From Caulobacter soli (GTDB lineage Bacteria; Pseudomonadota; Alphaproteobacteria; Caulobacterales; Caulobacteraceae), in NCBI RefSeq assembly GCF_011045195.1, contig NZ_CP049199.1:3224001-3288000 (forward strand): DNA of 64,000 nt. Reading direction: 5' to 3'. A program made the position numbers and the translations under genes. Positions within the stretch are counted from its first letter, which is position 1. Each line of letters opens with the position of its first letter. Shown here in pieces: positions 1-8,509 of the stretch. The notes below the pieces were generated by a model, which was not told where the DNA came from, made no database searches, and worked only from the letters and a program-made list of their open reading frames with translations.

Positions 1-47
1 CCGTGTGCGAGGCGACCCGGACCTGGTGGACGAGCTAGCCGTTCGCC

Positions 48-308
48 CTAGTCGACGAACGGCTTCTCGATCTCGTAGACGGCGTCTTCCAGCTTGTCGC
101 GGAACAGCTGCTGGGCGTCCTGGACGCCCTGATTGTAGTAGTATGGCCCCATCTGCTCGGAGATGAAGTCCAGCAGGAAACCGGCCTGCAGCGGGCTGGC
201 CTCGCAGTCGAGTTCGCGGTCCAGATAGCGCGTCAGCTTGTCGAGCAAGGCGTCGCGCTTCTGCTTGTTGAACTCGATCTTCGACACTGGCTGATCCTTT
301 TTAGCCAA
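48..308 (-). CDS. DUF2164 family protein
   Basis: An 86-residue protein of the DUF2164 family, function unknown. The sequence is mostly charged helix with the family's core around [18 protein letters not shown], followed by an aspartate-rich end. There is no signal peptide or membrane segment, so it should be cytosolic. Its ATG lies inside the last codons of argF: the two reading frames overlap by 8 nt, so translation is probably coupled and it is the last gene of an argD-argF run. Family assignment is by recognition of the core motif; the role is not inferable. Confidence 0.85.
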   Translation of the reverse strand: MAKKDQPVSKIEFNKQKRDALLDKLTRYLDRELDCEASPLQAGFLLDFISEQMGPYYYNQGVQDAQQLFRDKLEDAVYEIEKPFVD

Positions 309-1236
309 TCGCCCCGAAGCACCAGGCGAGCACCGACTTCTGGGCGTGGATGCGGTTCTCCGCCTCGTCCCAAGCCAGCGAGCGCGGGCCGTCCAGCACG
401 GCGTCGGTGACTTCCTCGCCCCGGTGGGCGGGCAGACAGTGCAGGAAGACGCCGTCGGGCTTGGACAGGTCCATCAGGGCGTCGTCGACCTGGTAGGGCT
501 CCAGCGCGGCCAGACGCTCGTCATGGTCGGTGTCGCCCATCGACACCCAGGTGTCGGCCACCACCACGTCGGCCCCGCGCACGGCGGCCTTGGGGTCGTC
601 GGTCAGGGTGATCTGGCCCTGCAGCTCCTGGGCACGGGCCAGGTCGACCAGGTCCGGGTGATAGATCGCCGGGCAGGCGATGTTCAGCTTGAAGCCCAGC
701 AGCGGCGCGGCGTGGATGAAGCTGGAGCAGACATTGTTGCCGTCGCCGACCCAGGCGATGGTCTTGCCGCCCACGTCGCCGCGATGCTCTTCGATCGTCA
801 GCAGGTCGGCCATGATCTGGCACGGATGGCTCTTGTCGGTCAGGCCGTTGATCACCGGCACGGTCGAGACCTGGGCGAAGCGCTCGACGTCGGCGTGGCT
901 GTTGGCGCGGATCATCACCGCGTCGACCATGCGCGACAGCACCTTGGCGGTGTCTTCGATGGTCTCGCCGCGCCCCAGCTGCATGTCGGCCGAGGTCGAG
1001 ATGATGCCGTCGCCGCCCAGTTGGCGGATCGCCGCGTCGAACGAGAAGCGGGTGCGGGTCGAGTTCTTCTGGAAGATCATCGCCAGCACGCGGTCCTTGG
1101 CCGGGGCGTCGGCGTCGACGCGGCCCTTGCCCCAGCCGGCGCGGGCGGCCTTGCGGGCCTTGGCGTCCTCGAGCATCAGGCGCAGCGTCGCGCCGTCCAG
1201 CTTCCACAGATCGATGAAGTGTCTGGGCTCAGTCAT
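301..1236 (-). CDS. argF: Ornithine carbamoyltransferase
   Basis: Catalyses carbamoyl phosphate plus ornithine to citrulline in arginine biosynthesis, cytosolic. 311 residues, normal for the family. The carbamoyl-phosphate loop STRTR is at residues 59-63, SHPCQ lies in the middle of the chain, and the ornithine-side motif HCLPAHRG is near residue 272. The open frame runs on upstream to 1797, but the ATG at 1236 gives the normal N-terminus (MTEPRHF). It lies 62 nt after argD, and the two are probably cotranscribed. Confidence 0.97.
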   Translation of the reverse strand: MTEPRHFIDLWKLDGATLRLMLEDAKARKAARAGWGKGRVDADAPAKDRVLAMIFQKNSTRTRFSFDAAIRQLGGDGIISTSADMQLGRGETIEDTAKVLSRMVDAVMIRANSHADVERFAQVSTVPVINGLTDKSHPCQIMADLLTIEEHRGDVGGKTIAWVGDGNNVCSSFIHAAPLLGFKLNIACPAIYHPDLVDLARAQELQGQITLTDDPKAAVRGADVVVADTWVSMGDTDHDERLAALEPYQVDDALMDLSKPDGVFLHCLPAHRGEEVTDAVLDGPRSLAWDEAENRIHAQKSVLAWCFGAIG

Positions 1237-1298
1237 GACAAATCCCCCTGCCCGCCCATCCCGGCGCGCGCCGGAACGGGCGGTGTCTTGTCGTGGCG

Positions 1299-2519
1299 TT
1301 AGGCGGCGGTCTGGGCCCGGGCGGCCTCGCAGGCCTTTTCCAGCTTGGCGATCGCTTCCGACGCTTCCTCGATGGTGAGGTTCAGCGGCGGCAGCAGGCG
1401 CACGCAGTTGTCGCCGCCGCCGGCGATCAGCAGCTTCTGGTCGCGGGCCAGGACCATGAACTCGCGATTGTTCGGGATCAGCTTGATGCCGATCAGGAAG
1501 CCCTTGCCGCGGATGTCGACGATGACGTCCGGGAAACGATCCTTCAGGCCGTTCAGCTGCTGGACGAAGTAGCCGGCCACCTGCTTGACGTTGTCGAGGA
1601 TCTCGTCGGTGTTGATCGTGTCGAACGCCGCCTTGCCCACGGCCATGGCCAGCGGGTTGCCGCCGAAGGTCGAGCCGTGGACGCCCACGGTCATGCCCTT
1701 GGCCGCCTCGGTGGTGGCCAGGCAGGCGCCGACCGGGAAGCCGCCGCCCAGGGCCTTGGCCACCGCCATGATATCGGGCGCGGCGTCGCTGGCCCACTCG
1801 TAGGCGAACAGCTTGCCGGTCCGGCCCATGCCGCTCTGGACCTCGTCATAGATCAGCAGCACGCCGGCGTCGCGGGTCAGCTGGCGCAGCTCGTTCAGTT
1901 GCTCGACGGTCATGGCGCGGGCGCCGCCCTCGCCCTGAACCGGCTCGATGATGAAGGCCGCCGTGGTCGGCTTGGCCACCGCGGCCTTGATGGCCTCGAT
2001 GTCGCCGAAGGTCAGCTGGGTGTAGCCCGGCAGGCGCGGCCCGAAGCCCTCGACATAGCTGGGATTGCCCGAGGCGTTGACCGCCGCGTACGAGCGGCCG
2101 TGGAACGAGCCATCGAAGCCGAAGATCTCGACCCGCTCCGGCTGGCCGTTGGCGGTGTGGAACTTGCGGGCGGTCTTCAGCGCGCACTCGATCGCCTCGG
2201 TGCCCGAATTGGTGAAGAACACCACGTCGGCGAAGCTGTTGGCGCACAGCTTGTCGGCCAACTCTTCCTGCTCTGGAATGCGATAGATGTTGGATACGTG
2301 CCAGAGCTTCTCGCCCTGGGTCTTCAGCGCCTCGACCAGCGCGGGGTGGGCGTGGCCCAGACCGTCGGTGGCGATGCCCGCCACGCAGTCCAGGTATTCC
2401 TCGCCATCGGTCGAGAACAGGCGCGCGCCTCGGCCTCGCTCGAACGCCAGCGGGGCGCGATTGTAGACGCCCATGATGTGGTGTTGTTGCGAAGGGTTAG
2501 ACGACGTCGACGTGCTCAA
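1299..2519 (-). CDS. argD: Acetylornithine aminotransferase
   Basis: PLP-dependent class III aminotransferase that converts N-acetylglutamate semialdehyde to N-acetylornithine, and often also acts in lysine synthesis. 406 residues. The cofactor region shows [13 protein letters not shown], and the Schiff-base lysine is in [11 protein letters not shown]. The chosen start is a TTG at 2519 because GGGAGG sits 6 nt before it. An ATG at 2474 (MGVYNRAP, residue 16) is the alternative and matches where the conserved domain begins. First gene of the argD-argF-DUF2164 run. Confidence 0.95.
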   Translation of the reverse strand: MSTSTSSNPSQQHHIMGVYNRAPLAFERGRGARLFSTDGEEYLDCVAGIATDGLGHAHPALVEALKTQGEKLWHVSNIYRIPEQEELADKLCANSFADVVFFTNSGTEAIECALKTARKFHTANGQPERVEIFGFDGSFHGRSYAAVNASGNPSYVEGFGPRLPGYTQLTFGDIEAIKAAVAKPTTAAFIIEPVQGEGGARAMTVEQLNELRQLTRDAGVLLIYDEVQSGMGRTGKLFAYEWASDAAPDIMAVAKALGGGFPVGACLATTEAAKGMTVGVHGSTFGGNPLAMAVGKAAFDTINTDEILDNVKQVAGYFVQQLNGLKDRFPDVIVDIRGKGFLIGIKLIPNNREFMVLARDQKLLIAGGGDNCVRLLPPLNLTIEEASEAIAKLEKACEAARAQTAA

Positions 2520-2750
2520 GACGGCCTCCCAAAAAGGAAAGAAGCCCCCGTGCTGAAAGCGCGGGGACCGGAAGGCTGAGCGTTGTCGGCGCGTAAGCCC
2601 GCCCTGTCAACAAATCGGCCGTGAATTTTGGGTGTCAGCGATGGTTAAGCCACACTGTTCGCGGTCCCATGACCCGCCCGCCGGTTGAACCGGGATCGTC
2701 CAGGCCGTACGCCTTAGGGGCTCGGGGGAGCCCTGTTCAGGAGATCGTCC

Positions 2751-3161
2751 ATGAAACCCATCGCCCCCGCCCTCCTCGCCCTCACGGTGCTGGCCGGCTG
2801 CGCCGCCGCCACGCCCGCGCCGACGGGTCCCTCCAGCGCGGCCGTCACCGGCCAGGTCGCGTGGCGCGAGCGGATCATGCTGCCGCCCCAGACCAAGGTG
2901 ATCGTGCGCCTGCAGGACGTCAGCCTGGCCGACGCCCCGGCCAAGGTTCTCTCCGAGGCCGTGATCCCGGCCCAGACGCCGCCCGTGGCGTTCTCCCTCG
3001 GCTACGATCCGGCCCAGATCGCGCCCTCGGCGCGCATCACCGTTTCGGCCCGGGTCGAGGTGGACGGCCAACTGCGGTTCATCAACGACACGTCGATTTC
3101 GGTGATCAATGGCGGGCCGACGAAGGACGTGACGGTGCTGGTGAAGGGAGTTGGACGTTAA
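2751..3161 (+). CDS. YbaY/YscW-type lipoprotein
   Basis: A 136-residue predicted lipoprotein. Residues 1-16 form a lipoprotein signal ending in the lipobox LAGC, so Cys17 should be lipidated. The rest is a beta-rich domain of the YbaY/YscW pilotin-like family: RLQDVSLADAP is followed by an alternating pattern ending in INDTSISVINGG. In this family such proteins are small envelope lipoproteins; the Caulobacter role is unknown. The start is supported by GGAG 8 nt upstream. It is a single gene between argD and a repeat pair. Confidence 0.82.
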   Translation: MKPIAPALLALTVLAGCAAATPAPTGPSSAAVTGQVAWRERIMLPPQTKVIVRLQDVSLADAPAKVLSEAVIPAQTPPVAFSLGYDPAQIAPSARITVSARVEVDGQLRFINDTSISVINGGPTKDVTVLVKGVGR

Positions 3162-3175
3162 GCCCGGCCAACCCC

Positions 3176-3272
3176 GATCCGTCTTCCCGGCGAAGACCGG
3201 GATCCAGATTCACCCGGAGCGGCTCGTGGGCTTCACCTGGGCCCCGGCCTTCGCCGGGGAAACGGATATGAA
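3176..3272. repeat. Inverted pair of CCCGGCGAAG-type intergenic repeats
   Basis: Two copies of an imperfect palindromic repeat face each other between the lipoprotein gene and the ABC permease. The left copy (about 3176-3215) reads through CCCGGCGAAGACCGGGATCC; the right copy, on the other strand (about 3227-3272), reads through CCCCGGCGAAGGCCGGGGCC. The same unit occurs as an inverted pair at 30802-30934. Each half is a small hairpin and the pair can form a larger one. It may act as a bidirectional transcript end for the convergent neighbours; that is inference. Confidence 0.75.
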
Positions 3273-3324
3273 ACGGCCGCCCCTTTCGAGGCGGCCGCTT
3301 CAATCCAAACGCTCCTGACTGCAT

Positions 3325-4146
3325 CTAGCTCTTCAGCCGGTATCCCGTCCGGAACAGGCCCCAGCACCACAGGAACAGCCCCACCGACAGCACGGCCGTC
3401 ACCGTCGCGCCGATCGCCACCGAGCCGTCGGCGTGGCCGATGAAGCCGTAGCGGAAGCCGTCGATCAGATAGAAGAACGGGTTGAAGTGGCTGGCCGAGC
3501 GGAACGGCTCGGGCAGCTTGTCGACCAGGTAGAAGGTGCCCGACAGGAAGGTCATGGGCATGATCAGGAAGTTGGTCACGGCCGCCAGCTGGTCGAACTT
3601 CTCGGCCCACAGACCGGCCAGCACGCCCGCCAGGCCCAGGATCACCGAGGCGCCGACCGCGAAATAGATCACCGCCCACAGGTGCGACAGCTGCAGGCCC
3701 GCGCCCGGCAGCACGCCGATCACCAGGGCCGTCATCGCCCCCACCACGATGCCGCGCGTCGCCGCGCCCAGGCCGAACGCCGAGACCTGTTCCAGCGGCG
3801 TCAGGGGCGGCGTCAGGAAGTCCGGCGTCAGGCCCATCATCTTGGCCTGGATCAGCGAGGACGACGAGTTGGCGAAGGCGTTGTTGAGGATGGCCATCAT
3901 GATCAGCCCCGGGGCCACGAAATGGCCGAAACTGACGCCGTCCACCGCCTGGCGGCTGGGGCCCACGGCCACCACGAACACCAGCATGTAGAGCAGGGTC
4001 GTCACCACAGGCGCGGCGACGGTCTGGGTGCCCACCTTCCAGAAGCGGCGGATCTCGCGCTGATAGAGGGTGAAGAACCCGCTCCAGTTCCAGCCGTGAT
4101 AATCGCGCGGCTGCGGGGGGATGACGGTGTCTGAGATGTCTTTCAT
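3325..4146 (-). CDS. ABC-2 type transporter permease
   Basis: Integral inner-membrane permease of the ABC-2 (NodJ/DrrB-like) family, 273 residues. It has a cytoplasmic N-terminus containing the amphipathic FFTLYQREIRRFWKV stretch, then about six hydrophobic segments, with the family region PMTFLSGTFYLVDKLP before the last helices. No ATPase gene is adjacent, so its nucleotide-binding partner must lie elsewhere. Substrate unknown. The start is taken at ATG 4146 (MKDISDT), which has an AGGA upstream; an upstream ATG at 4176 lacks a ribosome site. It is divergent from gcrA. Confidence 0.85.
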   Translation of the reverse strand: MKDISDTVIPPQPRDYHGWNWSGFFTLYQREIRRFWKVGTQTVAAPVVTTLLYMLVFVVAVGPSRQAVDGVSFGHFVAPGLIMMAILNNAFANSSSSLIQAKMMGLTPDFLTPPLTPLEQVSAFGLGAATRGIVVGAMTALVIGVLPGAGLQLSHLWAVIYFAVGASVILGLAGVLAGLWAEKFDQLAAVTNFLIMPMTFLSGTFYLVDKLPEPFRSASHFNPFFYLIDGFRYGFIGHADGSVAIGATVTAVLSVGLFLWCWGLFRTGYRLKS

Positions 4147-4216
4147 AAGCCCGGGGTCCTGAAGCGCTTTCGCCATGTGCGCCCGAGGCTGGCCCAGCGC
4201 AAGCGGCGCTCCGACA

Positions 4217-4369
4217 GAATCAATATGTTGTTTCTGTGGACAGACCCCTTGGCGCCTATTGTGTGTTTTAACGTATTCTTTACACTATCTGGTAGGCGAG
4301 CGGCCGGCGGGGCTGTTCGTACACCAGATGTAGAGGCCGAGGCGAGTCGGGGAAACCCGCTTCGGACTC
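4217..4369. promoter_or_regulatory. gcrA control region: GANTC sites and CtrA-like box
   Basis: The 243-nt gap before gcrA holds three CcrM methylation sites: GAATC at 4217-4221, GAGTC at 4344-4348 and GACTC at 4365-4369. It also holds a near-consensus CtrA box, TTAA-N7-TTTA, at 4268-4282. A weak DnaA-like 9-mer (7 of 9) is at 4235-4243. In Caulobacter crescentus gcrA is known to be repressed by CtrA, activated by DnaA and sensitive to GANTC methylation, so these elements fit. Assignment is by motif only; the transcription start was not located. Confidence 0.6.
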
Positions 4370-4389
4370 TTTTTAGGCGGAGATGGGCA

Positions 4390-4908
4390 ATGAGCTGGAC
4401 TGACGAACGGGTCACCACCTTGAAGAAGCTCTGGCTGGACGGCCTGTCCGCCAGTCAGATCGCCAAACAGTTGGGCGGGGTCACGCGCAACGCCGTCATC
4501 GGCAAGGTGCACCGCCTTGGCCTGTCGGGCCGCGCGGCCCCCTCGCAACCGGCGCGTCCGGCCTTCAAGGCCCCGCGTCCGGCGCGTCCGGCCGCCACGA
4601 CCATGCCCTCGGCGCCGCGCCGGGTGATCGCCGCCGAGCCGGCGGCCCTCCCGGCCGTCGCCCAGCAGCCTTCGGTCCCGGCGTTCCGCGCCGAGGAGCC
4701 GGGTTCGGCCACCGTGCTGACCCTGGGCGCCCACATGTGCAAGTGGCCGATCGGCGATCCGTCGACCGACGGCTTCACCTTCTGCGGCCGCCGCTCGTCG
4801 GAAGGCCCCTATTGCGGCGAACACGCCCGCATCGCCTACCAGCCGCAACAGACCAAGAAGAAGGCCGGCGCCACCGAACTGGCCCGCTCTCTGCGCCGCT
4901 ACATCTAG
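4390..4908 (+). CDS. gcrA: Cell cycle regulator GcrA
   Basis: Sigma70-dependent cell-cycle regulator that binds promoters with methylated GANTC sites. 172 residues, close to the C. crescentus protein. The N-terminal helix-turn-helix (MSWTDERVTTLKKLWLDG to about residue 45) carries the conserved IAKQLGGVTRNAVIGKVHRL-type core. A Pro/Ala-rich linker follows, then the C-terminal Cys-containing domain (CKWPIGDP, FCGR, YCGEHARIAY). The open frame extends upstream to 4177, but the ATG at 4390 gives the canonical N-terminus. Its control region carries GANTC and CtrA-like sites. Confidence 0.97.
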   Translation: MSWTDERVTTLKKLWLDGLSASQIAKQLGGVTRNAVIGKVHRLGLSGRAAPSQPARPAFKAPRPARPAATTMPSAPRRVIAAEPAALPAVAQQPSVPAFRAEEPGSATVLTLGAHMCKWPIGDPSTDGFTFCGRRSSEGPYCGEHARIAYQPQQTKKKAGATELARSLRRYI

Positions 4909-5020
4909 GCCTCGCACCGTGGGGCCGCCCGCGCTTTTCGAGCGCGGGATACCGGGTCGGTGGTAGGAATCCTCGCGTCGCGGCGCTTGTCAGGATTTCG
5001 GCTCCACGACGAGGACTGGA

Positions 5021-5059
5021 AAAGATCCCGGACGGCCGAGAGGCCGCTCCGGGATCTTT
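5021..5059 (+). terminator. Strong hairpin after gcrA
   Basis: A perfect 12-bp stem (5021-5032 with 5048-5059) begins AAAGATCCCGGA and closes with its complement. It encloses an inner CGGCC/GGCCG stem and a GAGA loop. It lies about 110 nt after the gcrA stop and is A-rich on one side and T-rich on the other, but has no long T-tract. It is probably the gcrA transcript end. A shorter hairpin (CCCGCGC/GCGCGGG) lies nearer the gene at about 4928-4948. Confidence 0.55.
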
Positions 5060-5084
5060 GCGTTTGGGGAACGACGAATTTGGC

Positions 5085-5142
5085 GTGAGATCACACCCAC
5101 TTGCCCCCACCTGACCGCTTCGCGGTCTGTAGGGTGCAAGTG
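5085..5142. repeat. Intergenic hairpin repeat, CACTTGCCCCC type, copy 1
   Basis: A nested palindrome between gcrA and xseA. The outer arms are CACTTGC (5098-5104) and GCAAGTG (5136-5142); the inner hairpin is GACCGC-TTC-GCGGTC (5113-5127). The left flank GTGAGATCACACCCACTTGC also recurs, on the opposite strand, at one end of the element at 53071-53203. Together the two copies define a repeat family of this genome. Confidence 0.75.
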
Positions 5143-5201
5143 CTCGCCACACGGAGACACCCATTTCACACCCAACCAAAATCCGTCTTATCTAATCCCC
5201 C

Positions 5202-6788
5202 ATGACCGACGTCGCCGCCCCCGATTCCAACGCCCAGGCCTATTCCGTCTCGGAACTGGCCTTCGCCCTGAAGCGCACGCTGGAAGACCGGTACAGCTTC
5301 GTGCGGCTGCGCGGCGAGCTCAGCAAGGTCACCCACCACTCCAACGGCCACGTCTATCTGACCATCAAGGACGACAAGTCCGCCATCGACGGCGTGGTCT
5401 GGAAGGGCAATGTCCGCCAGTTGCAGATCCGGCCCGAGCACGGACTGGAAGTCATCGTCACCGGCAAGATCACCACCTATCCGGCCGGTTCGCGCTACCA
5501 GATCGTCATCGAGACCATGGAGGCCGCCGGCGTCGGCGCGCTCTTGGCGCAACTTGAACGCCTGAAGGCCAAGCTGCACGCCGAGGGCCTGTTCGCCCCG
5601 GAGCGCAAGCGTCCCCTGCCCTCGATGCCGGCCGTGGTCGGGGTGATCACCAGCCCGACCGGGGCCGTGATCCGCGACATCCTGCACCGCATCCGCGACC
5701 GCTGGCCCTGCCAGGTGCTGGTCTGGCCCTGCGTGGTGCAGGGCGACGCCGCCGCCGGCCAGGTCAGCGCCGCGATCCGGGGCTTCAACGCCATAGCCCC
5801 CGGCGGACCGGTGCCTCGTCCCGACATCATCATCGTCGCCAGGGGCGGCGGCTCGGTCGAGGACCTGTGGGCGTTCAACGACGAGGGCCTGGCCCGCACG
5901 GTGGCGGAAGGGACGATCCCACTGATCTCGGCCGTCGGCCACGAGACCGACACCACCCTGATCGACTTCGTCTCCGACCGCCGCGCGCCGACCCCGACCG
6001 CCGCCGCCGAAATGGCCACGCCCGTCCTGGCCGAGCTGCGGGCCCTGGTCAGCGACTACGACCGTCGCCTGAACACCTGCGGCGCGCGGACGGTCGAGGA
6101 GCGCCGCACCCGCCTGATCAGCGCCGCGCGCGGCCTGCCCCGCCCCGCCGACCTGCTGGCCCTGGCCCAGCAGCGCCTGGACCTGGCGGTGCGCGGCCTG
6201 CCGCGCCTGGACGACCTGACCGCCCCGGCCGAGCGCCACTTCAAGGAGGTCGCCGCCCGCCTGGACGCGGCCCTGCAGCGCAACACCGACATCCACGCCC
6301 GCGACCTGCTGAAGGTCACCGCCCGCCTGTCGCCCGACACCCTGCATCGCCAGCGCAACGACGCCGGCCGCCGGGTGGGCGACCTGGGCAAAAGGCTGGA
6401 CCTGGCGGCCCGGCGCGTTCCCGAGCGGGTCGCCCAGCACGCCCGCCTGCCGGCCTTGCAGGAGCGGCTGAACGCGGTGGCGCGGCGACGGCTGAAGCAC
6501 GAGACCGACCGGCTGATCGGCCTGGACAAGTTGCGGCTGTCGCTCAATCCCGAGCGGCCGCTGGAGCTGGGCTTCGCCCTGGTCCGCAAGGCCGACGGCA
6601 CGATCGCCCGCTCGGCCGGCGAACTGGCCAGCGGCGAGCGCGTGAGCCTGAAGTTCAAGGCCGGCGAGCGCGACGCGGTGATCGACGGCGAAGGCGGGGC
6701 GCCGATCCCCCCCGCTCCCGTCGCCCCGCCCCGTCCGGCGCCCAAGCCAAAGCCGGCGCCGTCCACCGATCAGGGGAGCCTGTTCTAG
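5202..6788 (+). CDS. xseA: Exodeoxyribonuclease VII large subunit
   Basis: Catalytic subunit of exonuclease VII, which degrades single-stranded DNA from both ends with XseB. 528 residues. The N-terminal OB-fold (about residues 10-115, with [18 protein letters not shown]) is followed by the catalytic domain with [17 protein letters not shown] and the [17 protein letters not shown] block near residues 205-260. Then come a long coiled helical region and a Pro-rich C-terminus. xseB is not adjacent. Just after it come DUF2093 and an M23 peptidase on the same strand. Confidence 0.97.
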   Translation: MTDVAAPDSNAQAYSVSELAFALKRTLEDRYSFVRLRGELSKVTHHSNGHVYLTIKDDKSAIDGVVWKGNVRQLQIRPEHGLEVIVTGKITTYPAGSRYQIVIETMEAAGVGALLAQLERLKAKLHAEGLFAPERKRPLPSMPAVVGVITSPTGAVIRDILHRIRDRWPCQVLVWPCVVQGDAAAGQVSAAIRGFNAIAPGGPVPRPDIIIVARGGGSVEDLWAFNDEGLARTVAEGTIPLISAVGHETDTTLIDFVSDRRAPTPTAAAEMATPVLAELRALVSDYDRRLNTCGARTVEERRTRLISAARGLPRPADLLALAQQRLDLAVRGLPRLDDLTAPAERHFKEVAARLDAALQRNTDIHARDLLKVTARLSPDTLHRQRNDAGRRVGDLGKRLDLAARRVPERVAQHARLPALQERLNAVARRRLKHETDRLIGLDKLRLSLNPERPLELGFALVRKADGTIARSAGELASGERVSLKFKAGERDAVIDGEGGAPIPPAPVAPPRPAPKPKPAPSTDQGSLF

Positions 6789-6845
6789 ATCCCGGGGGAT
6801 GAAGCCTATCTGTTCCGAAACCACCAACTGGCGTAAAAGACCCTC

Positions 6846-7067
6846 ATGAACGCGTTCGATCCCAATCTCGGCAAATCCGGCGGCCCGGCCACGCTGCACT
6901 ATGGCGACGGCGAGTTCGCCATCATGAGCCCCGGGCAATACGTGCTGTGCGCCGTCACCGGCGCCAAGGTGGCGCTGGAGAACCTGCGCTACTGGAGCCC
7001 CGAGCTGCAGGAGGCCTATGCCGGCCCGACCGAAGCCCTGAAGCGCTGGCGGGAGAGCCGGGCCTGA
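6846..7067 (+). CDS. DUF2093 family protein
   Basis: A 73-residue protein of the DUF2093 family, function unknown. The conserved core is seen as LHYGDGEFAIMSPGQYVLCA, then IPLE-like ALENLRYWS and a helical tail. No signal or membrane segment. It sits 57 nt after xseA. Its stop codon overlaps the probable CTG start of the following peptidase gene, so the two are likely translated together. Confidence 0.9.
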   Translation: MNAFDPNLGKSGGPATLHYGDGEFAIMSPGQYVLCAVTGAKVALENLRYWSPELQEAYAGPTEALKRWRESRA

Positions 7068-7903
7068 ACCGGCGGGGGGCGCTCGCCGGCCTGACCGCCG
7101 CCCTTGGCTTTCCATCTCTCGCACGCGCCGCCGCGCCCGGCCTGGCCCTGTCCGGCCGCTTCGTGCAGGGCGGCGCTGTCGTCGGCCATACCGCGCCCCG
7201 CGCCACCGTGCTGCTGAACGGCGCGCCCGCCACCCAGGCCTCGGCCAACGGATGGTTCGTGATCGGCTTCGACCGCGACGCCCCGCCCCCGGCCCTGATC
7301 ACGGTCGAGACCGCCGACGGCTCGGCCAGCCACCAGGCGACCATCGCGCCCGGAACCTTCGACATCCAGCGCATCGACGGCCTGGCCCAGGACCAGGTCG
7401 CCCCCAGCGATCCCGCCCTGCTGGCCCGCATCGCCGCCGAGGGCGCGCGCAAGAGCGTCGGTTTCGCCAGCCGCCAGGACGCCGACTGGTTCCGCACCGG
7501 CTTCATCTGGCCCGTCCAGGCCACCCGGCGCTCGTCCAGCTTCGGCGGCCAGCGCATCCTCAATGGCGAGGCCAAGCGTCCGCACTACGGCGTAGACCTG
7601 GCCGCCCCGGTCGGGACGCCGGTCGTGGCCCCGGCCGCCGGCGTGGTCAGCTTCGCCGAAACGGGCCTGCACTTCGAGGGCGGGCTGATCCTGATCGATC
7701 ACGGCCAGGGCCTGATCACCGCCTATCTGCACCTCTCTCGCATCGACGTGGCCGCCGGACAGTCCGTGACCCAAGGCCAGCTGATCGGCGCGGTCGGCAA
7801 GGAAGGCCGCGCGACGGGTCCGCACCTGTGCTGGCGGATGAAGTGGCGCGACCAGAATCTGGACCCGTCGCTGATGGTCGGGCTGCCGCAACCACGCGCC
7901 TGA
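7064..7903 (+). CDS. Exported M23 metallopeptidase (LytM-like)
   Basis: Predicted periplasmic zinc endopeptidase acting on peptidoglycan cross-links, or a catalytically related regulator. The C-terminal M23 domain has the zinc ligands in HYGVDLAAPVGTP, then AYLHLS and GPHLCW, so it looks active. The best N-terminus (NRRGALAGLTAALGFPSLARA, a twin-arginine-like signal) begins at a CTG at 7064. This CTG overlaps the DUF2093 stop as CTGA and has GGGAG about 8 nt upstream. No ATG fits. A GTG at 6947 is the nearest standard start, but it would add 39 unrelated residues that overlap DUF2093. Confidence 0.85.
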   Translation: MNRRGALAGLTAALGFPSLARAAAPGLALSGRFVQGGAVVGHTAPRATVLLNGAPATQASANGWFVIGFDRDAPPPALITVETADGSASHQATIAPGTFDIQRIDGLAQDQVAPSDPALLARIAAEGARKSVGFASRQDADWFRTGFIWPVQATRRSSSFGGQRILNGEAKRPHYGVDLAAPVGTPVVAPAAGVVSFAETGLHFEGGLILIDHGQGLITAYLHLSRIDVAAGQSVTQGQLIGAVGKEGRATGPHLCWRMKWRDQNLDPSLMVGLPQPRA

Positions 7904-8005
7904 GGGGAACCTTCGATTGTAAATTCGCCTGTGAGGGGATCGACAGGCCGTTAACTGTACAGTATCCCCCGCCATCCCTTTTTCGCGATGGAGACCCCGC
8001 CCCGC

Positions 8006-8509
8006 ATGTCAGCGACGCTCGAACAGCTGCGCTTTCTGCTGGTGGACGACAACCATCACATGCGGGCGATCGTCTCGACGATCCTCAAGGGCGTGGGCGT
8101 ACGACACGTGCTGGAGGCCATGGACGGCGCCGAGGCGCTGCAGGTGGTCCGCGACCACCAGATCGACATCGCCATCGTCGACTTCCGCATGTCGCCCCTG
8201 GACGGCGTGCAGTTCACCCAGCTGGTCCGCCAGTCGCCCGACAGCCCCGACCCGTTCCTGCCGATCATCATGCTGACGGGCTTCGCCGAGCGGCACCGGG
8301 TGTTCGAGGCCCGCGACGCCGGCGTCACCGAGATCGTCGTCAAGCCGGTCACGGCCCGCTCGCTGCTGGACCGGATCAACACGGTGATCTTCAAGCCCCG
8401 GCCGTTCATCCGCACCGAGGACTATTTCGGCCCCTGCCGCCGCCGTCGCGACGACCCCGCCTACGACGGCCCCAAACGGCGCGGACACGAACGGATGCTG
8501 GAGCTCTAG
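8006..8509 (+). CDS. Single-domain response regulator with C-terminal tail
   Basis: A CheY-like receiver. The acidic pocket is in LLVDDNHHMR, the phospho-acceptor Asp in IAIVDFRMSPLDG, the conserved Thr in IMLTGF and the Lys in VVKPVT. A basic tail of about 35 residues (CRRRRDDPAYDG) follows and there is no DNA-binding domain, so it probably acts by protein contact. The start is taken at ATG 8006 (MSATLEQL) with GGAG upstream; ATG 7988 would add six residues. Its stop overlaps that of the convergent acyltransferase by 4 nt. Confidence 0.88.
   Translation: MSATLEQLRFLLVDDNHHMRAIVSTILKGVGVRHVLEAMDGAEALQVVRDHQIDIAIVDFRMSPLDGVQFTQLVRQSPDSPDPFLPIIMLTGFAERHRVFEARDAGVTEIVVKPVTARSLLDRINTVIFKPRPFIRTEDYFGPCRRRRDDPAYDGPKRRGHERMLEL

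Noticed and set aside
1293..2579. Long plus-strand open frame opposite argD
   Set aside because: High GC third-codon positions open the antisense frame; its protein is Arg/Gly/His-rich with no motif, while argD on the other strand is certain.
4235..4243. DnaA box before gcrA
   Set aside because: Only 7 of 9 bases match the consensus; too weak to list as its own feature.
5166..7124. 652-codon minus-strand frame opposite xseA and DUF2093
   Set aside because: Low-complexity composition and it lies entirely across well-identified genes.
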